Origin: DASVBE01 sp963770375
GTDB lineage: Bacteria > Actinomycetota > Actinomycetes > Streptosporangiales > Streptosporangiaceae
Direction of reading: 5' to 3'
Length of the DNA: 64,000 nt
NCBI GenBank assembly: GCA_963770375.1
Contig: CAVYPM010000010.1
Location: 186,001 to 250,000, forward strand
Shown here in pieces: positions 43,048 to 52,958 of this stretch. How positions within the stretch are numbered: position 1 is the first letter of the stretch; every line of letters starts with the position of its first letter. The translations under genes were made by a program, and so were the position numbers. The notes under the pieces are model-generated. The model did no database searches and had not been told where the DNA came from. It was given only the letters and a program-made list of their open reading frames with translations.

Positions 43048-44240
43048 CTACGTGAAGGCCCCGATCCCGGTGATGGCGCGGCCGACGATCAGCGTCTGCA
43101 TGGTCTCGGTGCCCTCGAAGGTGTGAATCGCCTCCAGGTCCACCATGTGCCGCATGACCTGGTAGTCGAGCAGGATGCCGTTGCCGCCGAGCAGGTCGCG
43201 CGCCTCGGCGGCTATCGCGCGGGCCTTGCGGGTGTTGTGCATCTTGGCCAGCCCAGCCACGGTCGGGGTCAGCCGGCCTCGGCCAGGCGGCCGATCTGCA
43301 GGCAGTACAGCTGCATCGCGGTCAGGTCCGCCAGCATCGACACCAGCCGCTGCTGAATGATCTGGAAGCTGGCCAGCGGCGCACCGAACTGGCGCCGCTC
43401 CAGCGCGTACCGCAAGGCGGTGTCGTAGGCGGAGGTGGCGTGCCCCAGCGCCGCCCAGGCGCAGGTGCTCCGGGTGGTGGCCAGGACCCGGGTGGTGTCC
43501 TTGAACGAGCGCGCCCCGGGCAGCCGGTTCCCGTCCGGCACCCGCACGTTGTCCAGCGTGATGTCGGCCTGCCACACCGAGCGCAGCGACACCTTCCCCT
43601 CGATCACCCGGGCCTGGTAACCCGGCGCTCCCTGCTCCACCACGAATGCGTTGACCTGGCCATCCTCGGTACTGCGGGCCCAGACCACGATCAAGTCGGC
43701 GACGGTGCCCAGCCCGATCCACCGTTTGCGGCCGTTCAGCACCCAGCCGTCGCCGTCCCGGCGGGCCGAGGTTTCCAGCGCGACTGAGTCCGAGCCGTGC
43801 TCCGGCTCGGTCAGCGCGAACGCCCCGAGCTTGTCCATCCGTGCCAGCTCAGGCAGCCAGCGCTGCTTCTGCTCCGCCGAGCCGCACATGGCGATGGACT
43901 GCATGGCCAGGCCCGCATGCACGCCGAGGAACACGCCGAGGCTGCCGTCGCCGCGATGCAGCTCCATCGTGACCAGCCCGCACGCCATCGGGCTCATCCC
44001 GGCGCACCCGTAACCGGTGATGTCCTCGCCGACAACGCCGAGCCCGGGCAGCCGCCTGACCAGCGGCCAGGGTATCTCCGCCCGTTCCCAGTACGGGCCG
44101 ATGACCGGCACGACCTCCTCGTCGACGAACCGCCGGACGGTGATGAAGTGCGTCCATTGCTCGTCGGTGAACTGCTCGCGGACGGAGAAGAAGTCCGTGC
44201 CGAGCGACTCCCCGAGATGCTCGCTAGCGGTCTGCGTCAT
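43048..44240 (-). pseudogene. Acyl-CoA dehydrogenase (glutaryl-CoA-type), frameshifted
   Basis: About 320 residues (MTQTASEHLGESLGTDFFSV to LQIGRLAEAG) contain the FAD/substrate motifs LGAFALTEPEHGSDSVALET and NGRKRWIGLGT. Near 43272 the frame shifts to RLTPTVAGLAKMHNTRKARA and the C-terminal LLGGNGILLDYQVMRHMVDL and TFEGTETMQTL. The glutaryl-CoA dehydrogenase-like subgroup fits the ending. Oxidises an acyl-CoA to the enoyl-CoA with electrons to ETF. Its start overlaps the end of the PhaZ-like gene by 17 bases. Confidence 0.85.
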
Positions 44241-45156
44241 TCCCGCCTCCTTCCGGGCTGAGGAACGTCTCCACGACGGGAGCGATGCGCTCTGCGTCTG
44301 TGGCCAGCTCGAGGTGGCCGCCGTGATAGATGTGCAGCTGGCTGTGCGGTATCAGCCAGTGCATGATCCGCGCGTTGACCAGCGGGATGATCGGGTCGTC
44401 GTCACCGGCCAGGATCAGGGCGGGCGGCCGCAGCCACGGCAGCAGCGGGAGGCTGGTCCAGCCGATGCCCGACAGCAGCTGGTAGTAGTAGCCCCGGGTC
44501 AGCCCCGAGCGGGCCGTGGCGTGCAGCAGGTCACGGGCCACGGCCGGGTTCTGCCGCGCGCTGCCCCCGTACAGATCGCCGGCGATCCGGGCCGTGTATC
44601 CCGGGTCCCGGTGGCGGCGCGGCGTGAGCATGCGCAGCAGGACCCGCGGGTTACCCGGGACCATGAGCGCGCCCGTCCCGGTCGCCACCAGCACTAGGCG
44701 GCGCACCCGGTCCTGGCGGCTCAGCGCGAACTGCTGGGCGAGCCCTCCGCCCCAGGAAATGCCCAGCACATCGGCCTGCCCGTAGCCGAGCTGATCGAGC
44801 AGGCCAGCCAGCAGCGGCGCCGAGGTGCGCAGGTGGTAGGGGATGACCGGGGCTGGCGAACCTCCGACACCCGGCATATCGAACCGGATGACGGGCCGCT
44901 GCGGACCGAGAGCATCGACGAACGGCTGGAGCGCCTCCAGGCTCGCGCCGATGCCGTTGCACAGCAGCAGCGGCGGGCAGTCCGGATCTCCCTCTCGCAC
45001 CGCGACCCGCATGGCCCGGCCGCCGATCGTCAGGATCCTCATCCGCTCAGCGGCGGCCACCGGCCGCAGCCGCCACCGGGCGACCCGGCCGGCGCCGGCG
45101 GCCAGGCGGTTCCGTCTGCCCGGCCCGGGAACGGACGGGTCAATGGTCATGGACAT
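44224..45156 (-). CDS. PhaZ-like alpha/beta hydrolase (PHA depolymerase family)
   Basis: 310 residues. Nucleophile elbow G-I-S-W-G-G in VLGISWGGGLAQQFALS, oxyanion region LLLCNGIGASLEAL, acid in LILAGDDDPIIPLVNARIMH and the final His in HIYHGGHLELATDAE. This pattern matches intracellular medium-chain polyhydroxyalkanoate depolymerases. A start at 45150 (MTIDPSVPG) overlaps the stop of the short PHA-synthase-like ORF by ATGA. It may hydrolyse stored PHA to hydroxy acids for the adjacent acyl-CoA enzymes. Confidence 0.82.
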   Translation of the reverse strand: MSMTIDPSVPGPGRRNRLAAGAGRVARWRLRPVAAAERMRILTIGGRAMRVAVREGDPDCPPLLLCNGIGASLEALQPFVDALGPQRPVIRFDMPGVGGSPAPVIPYHLRTSAPLLAGLLDQLGYGQADVLGISWGGGLAQQFALSRQDRVRRLVLVATGTGALMVPGNPRVLLRMLTPRRHRDPGYTARIAGDLYGGSARQNPAVARDLLHATARSGLTRGYYYQLLSGIGWTSLPLLPWLRPPALILAGDDDPIIPLVNARIMHWLIPHSQLHIYHGGHLELATDAERIAPVVETFLSPEGGGNDADR

Positions 45157-45299
45157 AGGTCCCTAGCCAGGCGCAGGCCGGAGCCGCCCGGGTTCACCCG
45201 GCGCAGCATGCCCGTGGCCGCATCGGTGAGCAGCAGGTCCAACGGCACCGCCGCCGCATCGGCCGCGGCGGACCTGGTCGGATCGGGGCCGGTGCTCAT
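45147..45299 (-). pseudogene. PHA synthase N-terminal stub (about 50 aa)
   Basis: MSTGPDPTRSAAADAAAVPL followed by DLLLTDAATGMLRRVNPGGS recalls the N-terminus of actinobacterial PhaC. The catalytic alpha/beta-hydrolase domain (about 500 residues) is absent: the ORF ends 50 residues in, overlapping the start of the PhaZ-like gene. This looks like an internal deletion joining the phaC start to phaZ, not a frameshift. Recognition rests on a short stretch, so it is tentative. Confidence 0.5.
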
Positions 45300-45628
45300 T
45301 ACCAGCCGAGCGTATGCCGCGGGGCGCGTGCTGCCATTGGCCGCTCGCCACGAACCCTGTGCCAGAGGTGGTCCTGCGGGCACATGCGAGGTTCCGGCCT
45401 GGTTTGGCGCCAATCCTCCACCCGCAACCTGACGCGTCCGCGCAGGTGAGCATGAGCAACGTGGTGGGGAATGCCCGCTGTCGGGCGGCGGCACGGGAGT
45501 CAGCGCCGCGTCAGCGCCGGATCGGGACCGCCGGACACAATGGCCCGCGGCTGTAGCAGGGAATCCTGCCCACCACCCGGCCCGACAGCGGCGATGCCGG
45601 GCTGAGCCGGAGAAGGGGAGTGCCAACA
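45300..45628. other. Divergent gap upstream of PhaC stub and propeller gene
   Basis: About 330 bp with no supported gene. It should hold the promoters of the minus-strand PHA/acyl-CoA genes and of the secreted propeller gene on the plus strand. No convincing palindrome was found. Confidence 0.45.
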
Positions 45629-46126
45629 ATGCTGGTGCGGATGCGAAATGCGTGGGCAGTAGCCGGGCTCTGCGCAGCGCTGATGCTGGCGGGCGTGCTG
45701 ACCGGGCTCGGGACGGCCGGGGCGTCGGCTGCGGGCTGCCCGGGGAAGCTTGTGCACCTATTCGACCCCGGCGACCAGGACAACATTTTCACGGGCGTGG
45801 CCGCGGTGTCGGCGTGTGACATCTGGGAAGTCGGCAAGTCCGCCAACAGCAACTCCGCGTCCCCGCCCATGATCGACCACTTTGACGGCACGAACTGGAC
45901 CGCGTCATCTGCCCCCAGCCCGGGCTTCTACAACGACCTGAACGCGGTGAGCGCCACCTCCGCAAGCGACGCATGGGCGGTGGGTACCTACATCACCACC
46001 AGCGCCAGCCGGCACACCCTGATCCTGCACTGGGACGGCACCTTGGCATTCCCGGCCAAGACGCCGATGGCGCGGCGCAATGTAAGCCCGGGGTGTTGCC
46101 AATGCAGTTCAGTAACAGGTCGTTAG
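45629..46126 (+). pseudogene. Secreted repeat (beta-propeller-like) protein, 3'-truncated
   Basis: Signal peptide MLVRMRNAWAVAGLCAALML with an A-x-A site before GCPGKLVHLF. Two repeats follow (GVAAVSACDIWEVGKS...DHFDGTNWT and LNAVSATSASDAWAVGTYI...LILHWDGT), as in secreted actinobacterial repeat proteins that normally carry several such blades. Repeat character ends near 46045; the last 27 residues (FPAKTPMARRNVSPGCC onwards) look unrelated. The protein was therefore cut at its 3' side next to the amine-catabolic genes. ATG 45629 has AAGGGGAG upstream. Confidence 0.68.
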
Positions 46127-47158
46127 AGCTCTTTGGCGTACTCCTGGTAGTGCTGGCTGATCCGCTCGCTGGTGCCGTAGTAGGCGTGCCTGGCTCATGT
46201 CCGCACTGAACCGGCTCGCCGGCGGCGTGCGGCCGAGAGCCTCGGCCATCGCGCGGACGTGGTGGGGCGCGCAGCCGCAGCAGATGCCGAAGTAGTTGAC
46301 TCCGAGCGCCGCCGCAGCCGTCGTGAACGCGCCCATCTCGTAGCGGTTGGCCAGGAACGGGTCCAGTGCTGTCGGGAATGGCCGCCCGTCCGGGATCAGG
46401 TCGCACGCTGGGTCGGTGAGCGACTGGAACGTCGGCTCGGCCTCTGTCGTGCGGTACGGCACCGGCAAGGCGGCGATGTAGCCGTCGCACGCGGCGCGGA
46501 TTTCACCGAGCAGCGGCAGCATGGTGGCGGGCCCGCGGATGCAGTTCAGCCCGACCACATCGGCGCCGGCGTCCTGCAGGCGACGGCAGGCCTCGCCGAC
46601 CGGGTCGCCCCCGCGGACGACGGGCTGGCGGTGAATAGTGAGTGTGACCACCGCGTCGAGGCCGTGCGCCTTGATTGCCTCCAGCGCGAGCAGCGCCTCG
46701 CCGGGATAGTCGAAGGTCTCGGCGATCACGAAGTCGACGCCAGCCTCGGCGGCCCACCCGACCTGCTCGGCGAACATGCCGCGGACGACCTCATGCGTCG
46801 CGGGATCGCCCGGTTCGTAGACATTGGTGTTGCAGATATTGCCGGCCACCAGGGAGCCGTGCTCGGCGCCGACCTCCTTGGCGATACGCAGCGCCTGCCG
46901 GTTCATCGGCTCGAGGTCGCCCTCGCGGCCGATCACCGCCAGCTTCTCGCGGTGGGCGTAGTAGGTGAACGCCTCAACGACGTCCGATCCGGCATGCACG
47001 TACTCCCGGTGCAGGCCGGCCACCATCTCGGGCTCCTCGAGCACCACCTCTGGCACGAACGCCCCGGCCTGCAGGTAGCCGCGGCGCTCGAACTCGAACA
47101 AGTACCCCTCGGCGCAGATCACCGGCCCGGCGGCGAGCCGATCGAGAAGCTTACCCAT
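46123..47158 (-). pseudogene. Betaine-homocysteine S-methyltransferase-like protein, C-terminal frameshift
   Basis: About 345 residues from MGKLLDRLAAGPVICAEGYL. Zinc-binding cysteines are visible in GADVVGLNCIRGPATMLPLL and FGICCGCAPHHVRAMAEAL. Near 46190 the frame shifts; the proper ending is HAYYGTSERISQHYQEYAKE to the TAA at 46123-46125. BHMT-type enzymes move a methyl group from glycine betaine to homocysteine, making methionine and dimethylglycine. It is divergent, by 69 bp, from a dimethylglycine-dehydrogenase-like gene, which supports this assignment. Confidence 0.83.
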
Positions 47159-47184
47159 GCGCGACACCCCCACGGTCTTATAGT

Positions 47185-47200
47185 CGGTACGACTGTACCG
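47185..47200. promoter_or_regulatory. Palindrome in the BHMT/dimethylglycine dehydrogenase divergent promoter
   Basis: CGGTAC-gact-GTACCG, perfect 6-bp arms with 4-bp spacer, nested with a second dyad AGTCG-gta-CGACT (47182-47194). It sits in the only 69 bp between the two start codons, so it would control both. The TetR gene downstream of the dehydrogenase is the obvious candidate binder. Confidence 0.6.
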
Positions 47201-47227
47201 GGAAAATTCTGACGTAGGGATGCCTCG

Positions 47228-49657
47228 ATGAAGTCTTCCGCGCAGGTGGTCGTCATCGGCGGTGGCGTGGTCGGCGCCTCGGTCCTGTACCACCTCACCG
47301 AGCTGGGCTGGACCGATGTCGTGCTCGTCGAGCGCAAGGAGCTCACCGCCGGCTCGACCTGGCACGCTGCGGGCGGAATGCACACACTCAACGGCGACCC
47401 TAATGTCGCGAAACTGCAGCAGTACACCGTCGGCCTGTACCGCGAGATCGAGCAGCGCTCAGGCCAGAACTGCTCCATCCACATGCCGGGCGGGCTGATG
47501 CTGGCCGGCGACCGGGAGCGGATGGACTGGCTGCGGATGGCCCAGGCCCGCGGCCGTTACCTCGGCATGGACCTGGAGATCATCTCGGCGGCCGAGGCAA
47601 AGCGGATGTTCCCGCTCCTGGAGGAGCAGTACTTCATCGGTGCGCTCTTCGACCCGGCCGAGGGTCACGTCGACCCGACCGGGGTGACCCGGGCCTATGC
47701 CGGCTGCGCACGGCAGGCCGGAGCCGAGATCTACCAGCACACCTGGGTGAGCGACCTTCGCCAGCGCCCGGACGGCACGTGGGACGTCATCACCGACTCC
47801 GGCGAGATCCACGCCGAGCACATCGTCAACGCCGGCGGGCTGTGGGCACGTGAGGTGGGCCGGATGATCGGCCTGGAACTGCCCGTGCTGGCGATGGAGC
47901 ACATGTACCTGATCACCGAGGACATGCCTGAGGTGGCCGAGTACAACGCGGCCACCGGGCGCGAGCTGCCGATGGGCCTGGACTTCGACGGCGAGATCTA
48001 CATCCGCCAGGAGGGCGGCGGGATACTGCTCGGCACGTACGAGCAGGCATGCGTGCCCTGGTCACCTCGCGAGACGCCGTGGACCTTCGACAAGGAGCTG
48101 CTGGTCCCCGATCTCGACCGGATCGCCCCGTCGCTGGAGATCGCGTTCAAGCACTATCCGAGGCTGGCCGACGCGGGGATCAAGACGGTAATCAACGGGC
48201 CGTTTACCTTCGCGCCGGACGGCAATCCGCTGGTCGGCCCGGTGCCTGGCGTGCGCAACTGCTGGATGGCCTGCGCGGTGATGGCCGGCCTGTCGCAGGG
48301 CGGCGGTGTGGGCCTCGCCCTCGCGCGCTGGATGGTGGACGGCGATCCGGGTGAGGACATCTGGGCGATGGACGTGGCCCGCTTCGGCAACTGGGCGAGC
48401 CTCGCCTACACCAATGCCAAGGTGCGCGAGAACTACAGCCGCCGGTTCCGTATCACGTTCCCCAACGAGGAGCTCCCGGCCGGCCGGCCACTGCACACCA
48501 CGCCTGTCTATGACCGGCTTACCGCCCACAACGCTGTATGGGGCGCGGGCTTCGGGCTCGAGCATCCCCTGTGGTTCCAGCGGCCGGGGGAGGAGCCGCG
48601 CGAGGACGTGACGTTCCGCCGCTCCAACGCCTTCCCGGCCGTCGCTGACGAGTGCACCGCGGTGCGCGAACGCGTCGGGCTCACCGAGTGCTCCAACTTC
48701 GCCAAATACCGCGTGACCGGCCCCGGCAGCGCCGACTGGCTGCAGCGGCTGTTCACCAACCGGCTGCCGCGAGCCGGCCGGATCAACCTCACCGCCGCCC
48801 TGGATCAGGGCGGTCACATCGTCGGGGAGTTTTCCGTGGCGCGGGTCGGCGCAGACGATTTCTTCCTGTTCGGCTCGCAGGCCGCCGAGGCGCATCACTC
48901 GCGCTGGTTCCGTGGCCACCTCACTGACGGAGTGCGGTTCGACGTGCTGGGCTTGTCCCTGGTCGGACTCTCGCTGGCCGGCCCGCGCGCCCGCGACGTG
49001 CTGCAGTCGGTCACCGACGCTTCGCTGGCCACCGAGGATTACCCGTTCATGACGTTCCGCCGGATCGACGTCGGGATGATCCCCGCCTACGTCGGCCGGA
49101 TGACCTACACCGGGGATCTTGGCTACGAGATCTGGGTCGCACCGGAGTACCAGCGAGGACTGTTCGATCTGCTCTGGCAGGCCGGGCAGCCATACGACAT
49201 CGGCCTGTTCGGGTTCCGGGCGCTGATGTCGCTGCGCATGGAAAAGATGTTCGGCACGTGGGCACGCGAGTACCGTCCGGTCTACACGCCGGCAGAGGCG
49301 CGAATGGACCGATCGCTCAAGCTCGATCATGACTTCATCGGCCGCGCCGCGGTGGAGGCGGAGCTGGCGCGCGGCCCGGCTCGGACGCTCGGCTACTTCG
49401 AGATCACCCCCGATCCGGCGGAACCGGCCGACGTCGTCGGCGACGAGCCGATCTGGCACGACGGGGCGGTGGTGGGCTGGGTGACGTCCGGCGCGTATGC
49501 GCATTACAGCCGCCGCTCGCTGGCGTTCGGCTACGTGCCGAGCGAGCTCGCGGTGCCCGGCGCGACGTTCGAGGTGGAGATCATCGGCCAGCGCCGTCCG
49601 GCGAGATTGCTCCCCGAACCGGTTCTCGACCCGGCGGGCCATCGCATGCGCGTCTGA
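47228..49657 (+). CDS. Dimethylglycine/sarcosine dehydrogenase-like flavoprotein with GcvT domain
   Basis: 809 residues. FAD-binding VVVIGGGVVGASVLYHLTEL at the N-terminus, with the covalent-flavin His region GSTWHAAGGMH. A DAO fold runs to about 370, followed by a linker (FAO_M region with FGNWASLAYTNAKVRENY) and a C-terminal aminomethyltransferase (GcvT) folate domain with MTYTGDLGYEIWVAPEYQ. Such enzymes oxidatively demethylate dimethylglycine or sarcosine and pass the one-carbon unit to tetrahydrofolate. It is divergent from the BHMT-like gene and overlaps the TetR gene (TGATG). Confidence 0.88.
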   Translation: MKSSAQVVVIGGGVVGASVLYHLTELGWTDVVLVERKELTAGSTWHAAGGMHTLNGDPNVAKLQQYTVGLYREIEQRSGQNCSIHMPGGLMLAGDRERMDWLRMAQARGRYLGMDLEIISAAEAKRMFPLLEEQYFIGALFDPAEGHVDPTGVTRAYAGCARQAGAEIYQHTWVSDLRQRPDGTWDVITDSGEIHAEHIVNAGGLWAREVGRMIGLELPVLAMEHMYLITEDMPEVAEYNAATGRELPMGLDFDGEIYIRQEGGGILLGTYEQACVPWSPRETPWTFDKELLVPDLDRIAPSLEIAFKHYPRLADAGIKTVINGPFTFAPDGNPLVGPVPGVRNCWMACAVMAGLSQGGGVGLALARWMVDGDPGEDIWAMDVARFGNWASLAYTNAKVRENYSRRFRITFPNEELPAGRPLHTTPVYDRLTAHNAVWGAGFGLEHPLWFQRPGEEPREDVTFRRSNAFPAVADECTAVRERVGLTECSNFAKYRVTGPGSADWLQRLFTNRLPRAGRINLTAALDQGGHIVGEFSVARVGADDFFLFGSQAAEAHHSRWFRGHLTDGVRFDVLGLSLVGLSLAGPRARDVLQSVTDASLATEDYPFMTFRRIDVGMIPAYVGRMTYTGDLGYEIWVAPEYQRGLFDLLWQAGQPYDIGLFGFRALMSLRMEKMFGTWAREYRPVYTPAEARMDRSLKLDHDFIGRAAVEAELARGPARTLGYFEITPDPAEPADVVGDEPIWHDGAVVGWVTSGAYAHYSRRSLAFGYVPSELAVPGATFEVEIIGQRRPARLLPEPVLDPAGHRMRV

Positions 49658-50247
49658 TGGGACGCCATCCTGACCGCGAACGACGGGCCAAGCTGCTGGA
49701 CGAGGTGGTCGGCTACCTCGGCCAGCACGGCGTCGCCGGAGTGTCACTGCGGCCGGTTGCCCGCGAACTGGGCGTGTCGGTCAACGCGCTGGTGCATCAC
49801 TTCGGCAGCAAGGACGAACTGGTGGTCGCCGCATTGCGGCGGGCCGCTGAGATTCAGCGAGGAGTCGAAGAGCGGTGGCGGCGGCAGGTACCTCACCTCT
49901 CCACGGCGGAGCTGCAGCGGCGCTGGTGGCGGTTGATCAACCGCAGCCCGGAGCACCTGGCGCTGGTGCGACTGGGTCTCGAAGCCGCCACGCTGGACGC
50001 CACGGTCAGCGGTCTGCCCGGTGATGTGCGTGCGGAGCAGATCTCGTTCTGGCGCGAGGACATCGCCGAGCGCCTGATCGCTGACGGCATCAGGCCCGAG
50101 GACGCCGAACGCGAGGCGTCTCTGGTAAAGGCGACGTTCACCGGCCTGGTGCTTGACCTGCTGGCCACCGGTCACCGCAAGCGGCTCACCGACGCGCTTG
50201 AATGCACCCTCAGTCGCCTCGACGCCATGAGGAAGCCGGCCCCGTGA
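49657..50247 (+). CDS. TetR-family transcriptional regulator
   Basis: 196 residues. N-terminal HTH GVAGVSLRPVARELGVSVNA with LVHHFGSKDELVVAALRRA, then a helical ligand-binding domain. Translationally coupled to the dehydrogenase (TGATG). It likely controls the divergent BHMT/dehydrogenase promoter through the palindrome at 47185. Confidence 0.9.
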   Translation: MGRHPDRERRAKLLDEVVGYLGQHGVAGVSLRPVARELGVSVNALVHHFGSKDELVVAALRRAAEIQRGVEERWRRQVPHLSTAELQRRWWRLINRSPEHLALVRLGLEAATLDATVSGLPGDVRAEQISFWREDIAERLIADGIRPEDAEREASLVKATFTGLVLDLLATGHRKRLTDALECTLSRLDAMRKPAP

Positions 50248-50374
50248 AGGTGGCCGCAGGCAGACCTCCCCGGTCTTGCGCCTGCTGCCTGCCGGTGGCT
50301 TCGTTCGTGAGATCGGGATCCCAGGTCACACGACCGAAACCAGCCCAGCGCAGTTCCGGCGCCGCTTCCCCTGG

Positions 50375-51376
50375 TTAGGCTCCGGCCGGAACCGGCGGCC
50401 GCCAGACCTGCTCGGCGACGCGCAGGAAGTTGCCGCCCATGATTCCCTCGATGGCCGACTGCGGGTAGCCGAGCCGGGCAAGCTCGGCCTCGAGCGGGAC
50501 GAGCTGCTCGGGCGGGAAGAAGTCCATCCGGCCCCACCGCCGGTAGCTCTCGGGGAACACGTGCGGGTTGTCGGCCAGCTCCCGGTTGAGGTCGTCGCTG
50601 TCGAAGACGTAGTCGGTGCCGATCCCGACGTGCTCGGGCCCGACCAGCTGCACCGCGTAGTCGATGTGCCGCGCCATCGTTGCCACGCTGATGTCGTTCT
50701 CGCCGAGGAAGATGCCGACGCCGTTGATGCCGATGACCCCGCCGGTCGCGGCGCACGCCAGCACCTGGTCGTCGCGGATGTTGCGCTCGTGGTCCCACAG
50801 CCCCCGCATCGAGGAGTGGCTGAAGATCACCGGGCTGGCAGACCGCTCCAGCGTCTCCATCGAGGTCCGGTAGCCGCAGTGCGAGACGTCGACCAGCATG
50901 CCGACCTGGTTCATCTCGTCCACCACGGCCCGGCCGAAGCTGGTCAGCCCGGTGTCGTTGGGGGCGTGGCAGCCGAATCCGGTCAGGTTCTCGCCGTTGT
51001 AGGTGAGCAGCATCGACCGCACGCCGAGGTCGTAGTAGGCCCGGACCATGCCGATCTCGCCGCCGAGCGGGTTGGTGTCCTCCAGGTCGAAACCGACCGC
51101 GAGCCGGCCGGAGTCCCGCGCCGCGAGCAGGTCCGCGGTCGTGGTCGCGAGCACGAACTCGTCCGGGCGCGCCAGTACCTGCCGCCGCCACGAGCTGAGC
51201 ACGCGCATCGTGGAGTCGATGTCGTGCGGCGCGTAACCGACGTTGACGGACACGTAGCTGACCCCGACGTCGCGGTAGCGCCGCAGCGGCCCGATGTCGC
51301 AGCCCGCTTCCAGCGGCAGGCAGCAGTGCTGTTCCCAGCCGAACCTGCTGCGCAGCCGGCCGGCCGGCGCCGTCAT
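50375..51376 (-). CDS. Membrane dipeptidase (renal dipeptidase family, M19)
   Basis: 333 residues from ATG 51376. M19 zinc-site segments: AVGFDLEDTNPLGGEIGMVR, LVDVSHCGYRTSMETLE, PVIFSHSSMRGLWDHERNIR and GIGTDYVFDSDDL. Its ATG overlaps the stop of the GMC gene (ATGA). In Pseudomonas aeruginosa a renal-dipeptidase-like gene (PA5396) also sits among the glycine-betaine/dimethylglycine catabolic genes, so this association recurs even though its substrate there is unclear. Confidence 0.88.
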   Translation of the reverse strand: MTAPAGRLRSRFGWEQHCCLPLEAGCDIGPLRRYRDVGVSYVSVNVGYAPHDIDSTMRVLSSWRRQVLARPDEFVLATTTADLLAARDSGRLAVGFDLEDTNPLGGEIGMVRAYYDLGVRSMLLTYNGENLTGFGCHAPNDTGLTSFGRAVVDEMNQVGMLVDVSHCGYRTSMETLERSASPVIFSHSSMRGLWDHERNIRDDQVLACAATGGVIGINGVGIFLGENDISVATMARHIDYAVQLVGPEHVGIGTDYVFDSDDLNRELADNPHVFPESYRRWGRMDFFPPEQLVPLEAELARLGYPQSAIEGIMGGNFLRVAEQVWRPPVPAGA

Positions 51377-52956
51377 GACCCGCCGCGCATCAGGTCCGCG
51401 ATCTTCTCGCCGACCAGAACGCTGGAGGTGCGTGTTCGCGCTCGGCACCCACGGGAAGATGCTCGCGTCGGCCACCCGGAGACCGTCGGCACCGAGCACC
51501 CGGCCCTCCTGGTCGACCACCGAGCCGGGATCGTCCGCCGCGCCCATCCGGTTGCTGCCGCTGATGTGGGCCGCGTCGTAGAGGTTGGCCAGCACGTACT
51601 CGGTGAGCTCGGCCTCGGAGACGTCCCGGTCCAGCAGCGGCAGCCCGTCCGGGTCGCGGGGCCCCGGTGCCAGGTGCGCCGAGGTGATGACCCGGGCCAG
51701 GGCCGGATGCCGGCTGAGCTCCACGATGTCCCCGATCATCGCGAGCATCCGGCTCATGTCGCGCGGGTCGGAAAGCAGGTCCTGCTCGACCACGGGTGCT
51801 CCCGCGGGTCGGTGGACGCCAGCGAGATCTTCCCCTGCGACATCGTCCGGTTGAGCCAGCCGAAGATCTCGGCCACGTCCGCCGCGCCCGCGTGGCTGAG
51901 CAGGCAGATCATCCCGTCGGCGGGCTCGGCCGTCAGGCCGAGGCCGTACCGGATGCAGTACCGGCTGTGCCGGCTGCCGTGCTTCTGGCCGTGCGCGCCG
52001 GGCTGGAGCCGGATGACCAGGCTGATCAGCGGGTGGTCCTGCACGCCGGCCCCGGCGGGCCGGTCGGACACCACGTCGATACCGAGCGCACGCAGGTCCG
52101 CGGCCGGCCCGACGCCCGACCGCAGGAGGATCGCCGGGCTGTGCACCGCGCCGGCCGACAGCACCACGGTCTGGGCCCGGTACTGCGCCAGCTCACCGCC
52201 CGCCAGCGCGCTGACGCCGACGGCCCGCCCGTTCTCGAACAGGACCTTGTCGACGATGGTGTCGCCCTGGATCGTGAGGTTCGGCCGCTCGCGGGCGGGC
52301 TCGAGGTAGGCGTCGTTCGTGGAGTAGCGCCGCCCGTACCGTCCGTTGAACGCGTACGGCGACAGCCCGACCGCGTGCGGCGCGTTGTGGTCGGGCGCCC
52401 ACGGGTGCCCGGCGGCGAGCGACGCCTCCCGGAACGCCTCGTCGACCGGCAGGAAGTCCGGGCCGGCCGGCCGCGAGATCGGGATCGGGCCGGCGTCCCC
52501 GTGGTACGCCTCAGTGCCGTAGTCCAGGTCGGTTTCCATCCGCCGCAGCATCGGCAGGACCTCGTCGTACGACCAGCCCCGGGCGCCGGCCGCGGCCCAG
52601 CCGTCGAGGTCCTCGACCGTGGGCCGGATCGCGAACAGCCCGTTGACGGCCGAGCTGCCGCCGGTCCCACGGCCCCGGAGCAGGAACGTGGGCGGCTGGG
52701 CCGGGGTCCGGCGGGCCATCAGCCCGGAGTGGTGGTACGGCCCCATCTCCACGCCCGGCGGCGGCGGGTAGTCGGCGCCTTCCAGCGGATAGGGGTCGAT
52801 GCTGGCCATCTCCGGCGGCGCCTGCTCCGACCGGTAGTTGAGCCCGTATTCGAGCAGCAGCACGCTGCGGCTGGCGTCCTCGGACAGCCGGGCGGCCAGC
52901 GTCGCGCCCGCCGACCCGGCACCGACGATGATGACGTCAAACTCGCTCGCCGCCAT
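51373..52956 (-). pseudogene. GMC oxidoreductase (choline dehydrogenase-like), two frameshifts
   Basis: From MAASEFDVIIVGAGSAGATL, through the GMC signature LRGRGTGGSSAVNGLFAIRP, to about 51800. A second frame then gives VEQDLLSDPRDMSRMLAMIG and YDAAHISGSNRMGAADDPGS to about 51425, and the first frame resumes with RTSSVLVGEKIADLMRGGS and stop at 51373. Both GMC signatures and the C-terminal His-Asn region are present, so it was probably functional before the indels. Likely oxidises an alcohol such as choline; no betaine-aldehyde dehydrogenase is seen nearby. Confidence 0.83.
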
Positions 52957-52958
52957 AC

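Noticed and set aside
46109..46123. Longer BHMT-like C-terminus ending at 46109
   Set aside because: The family ending (SERISQHYQEYAKEL) is found in the alternate frame and stops at 46123, so the 46109 ending is the out-of-frame product.
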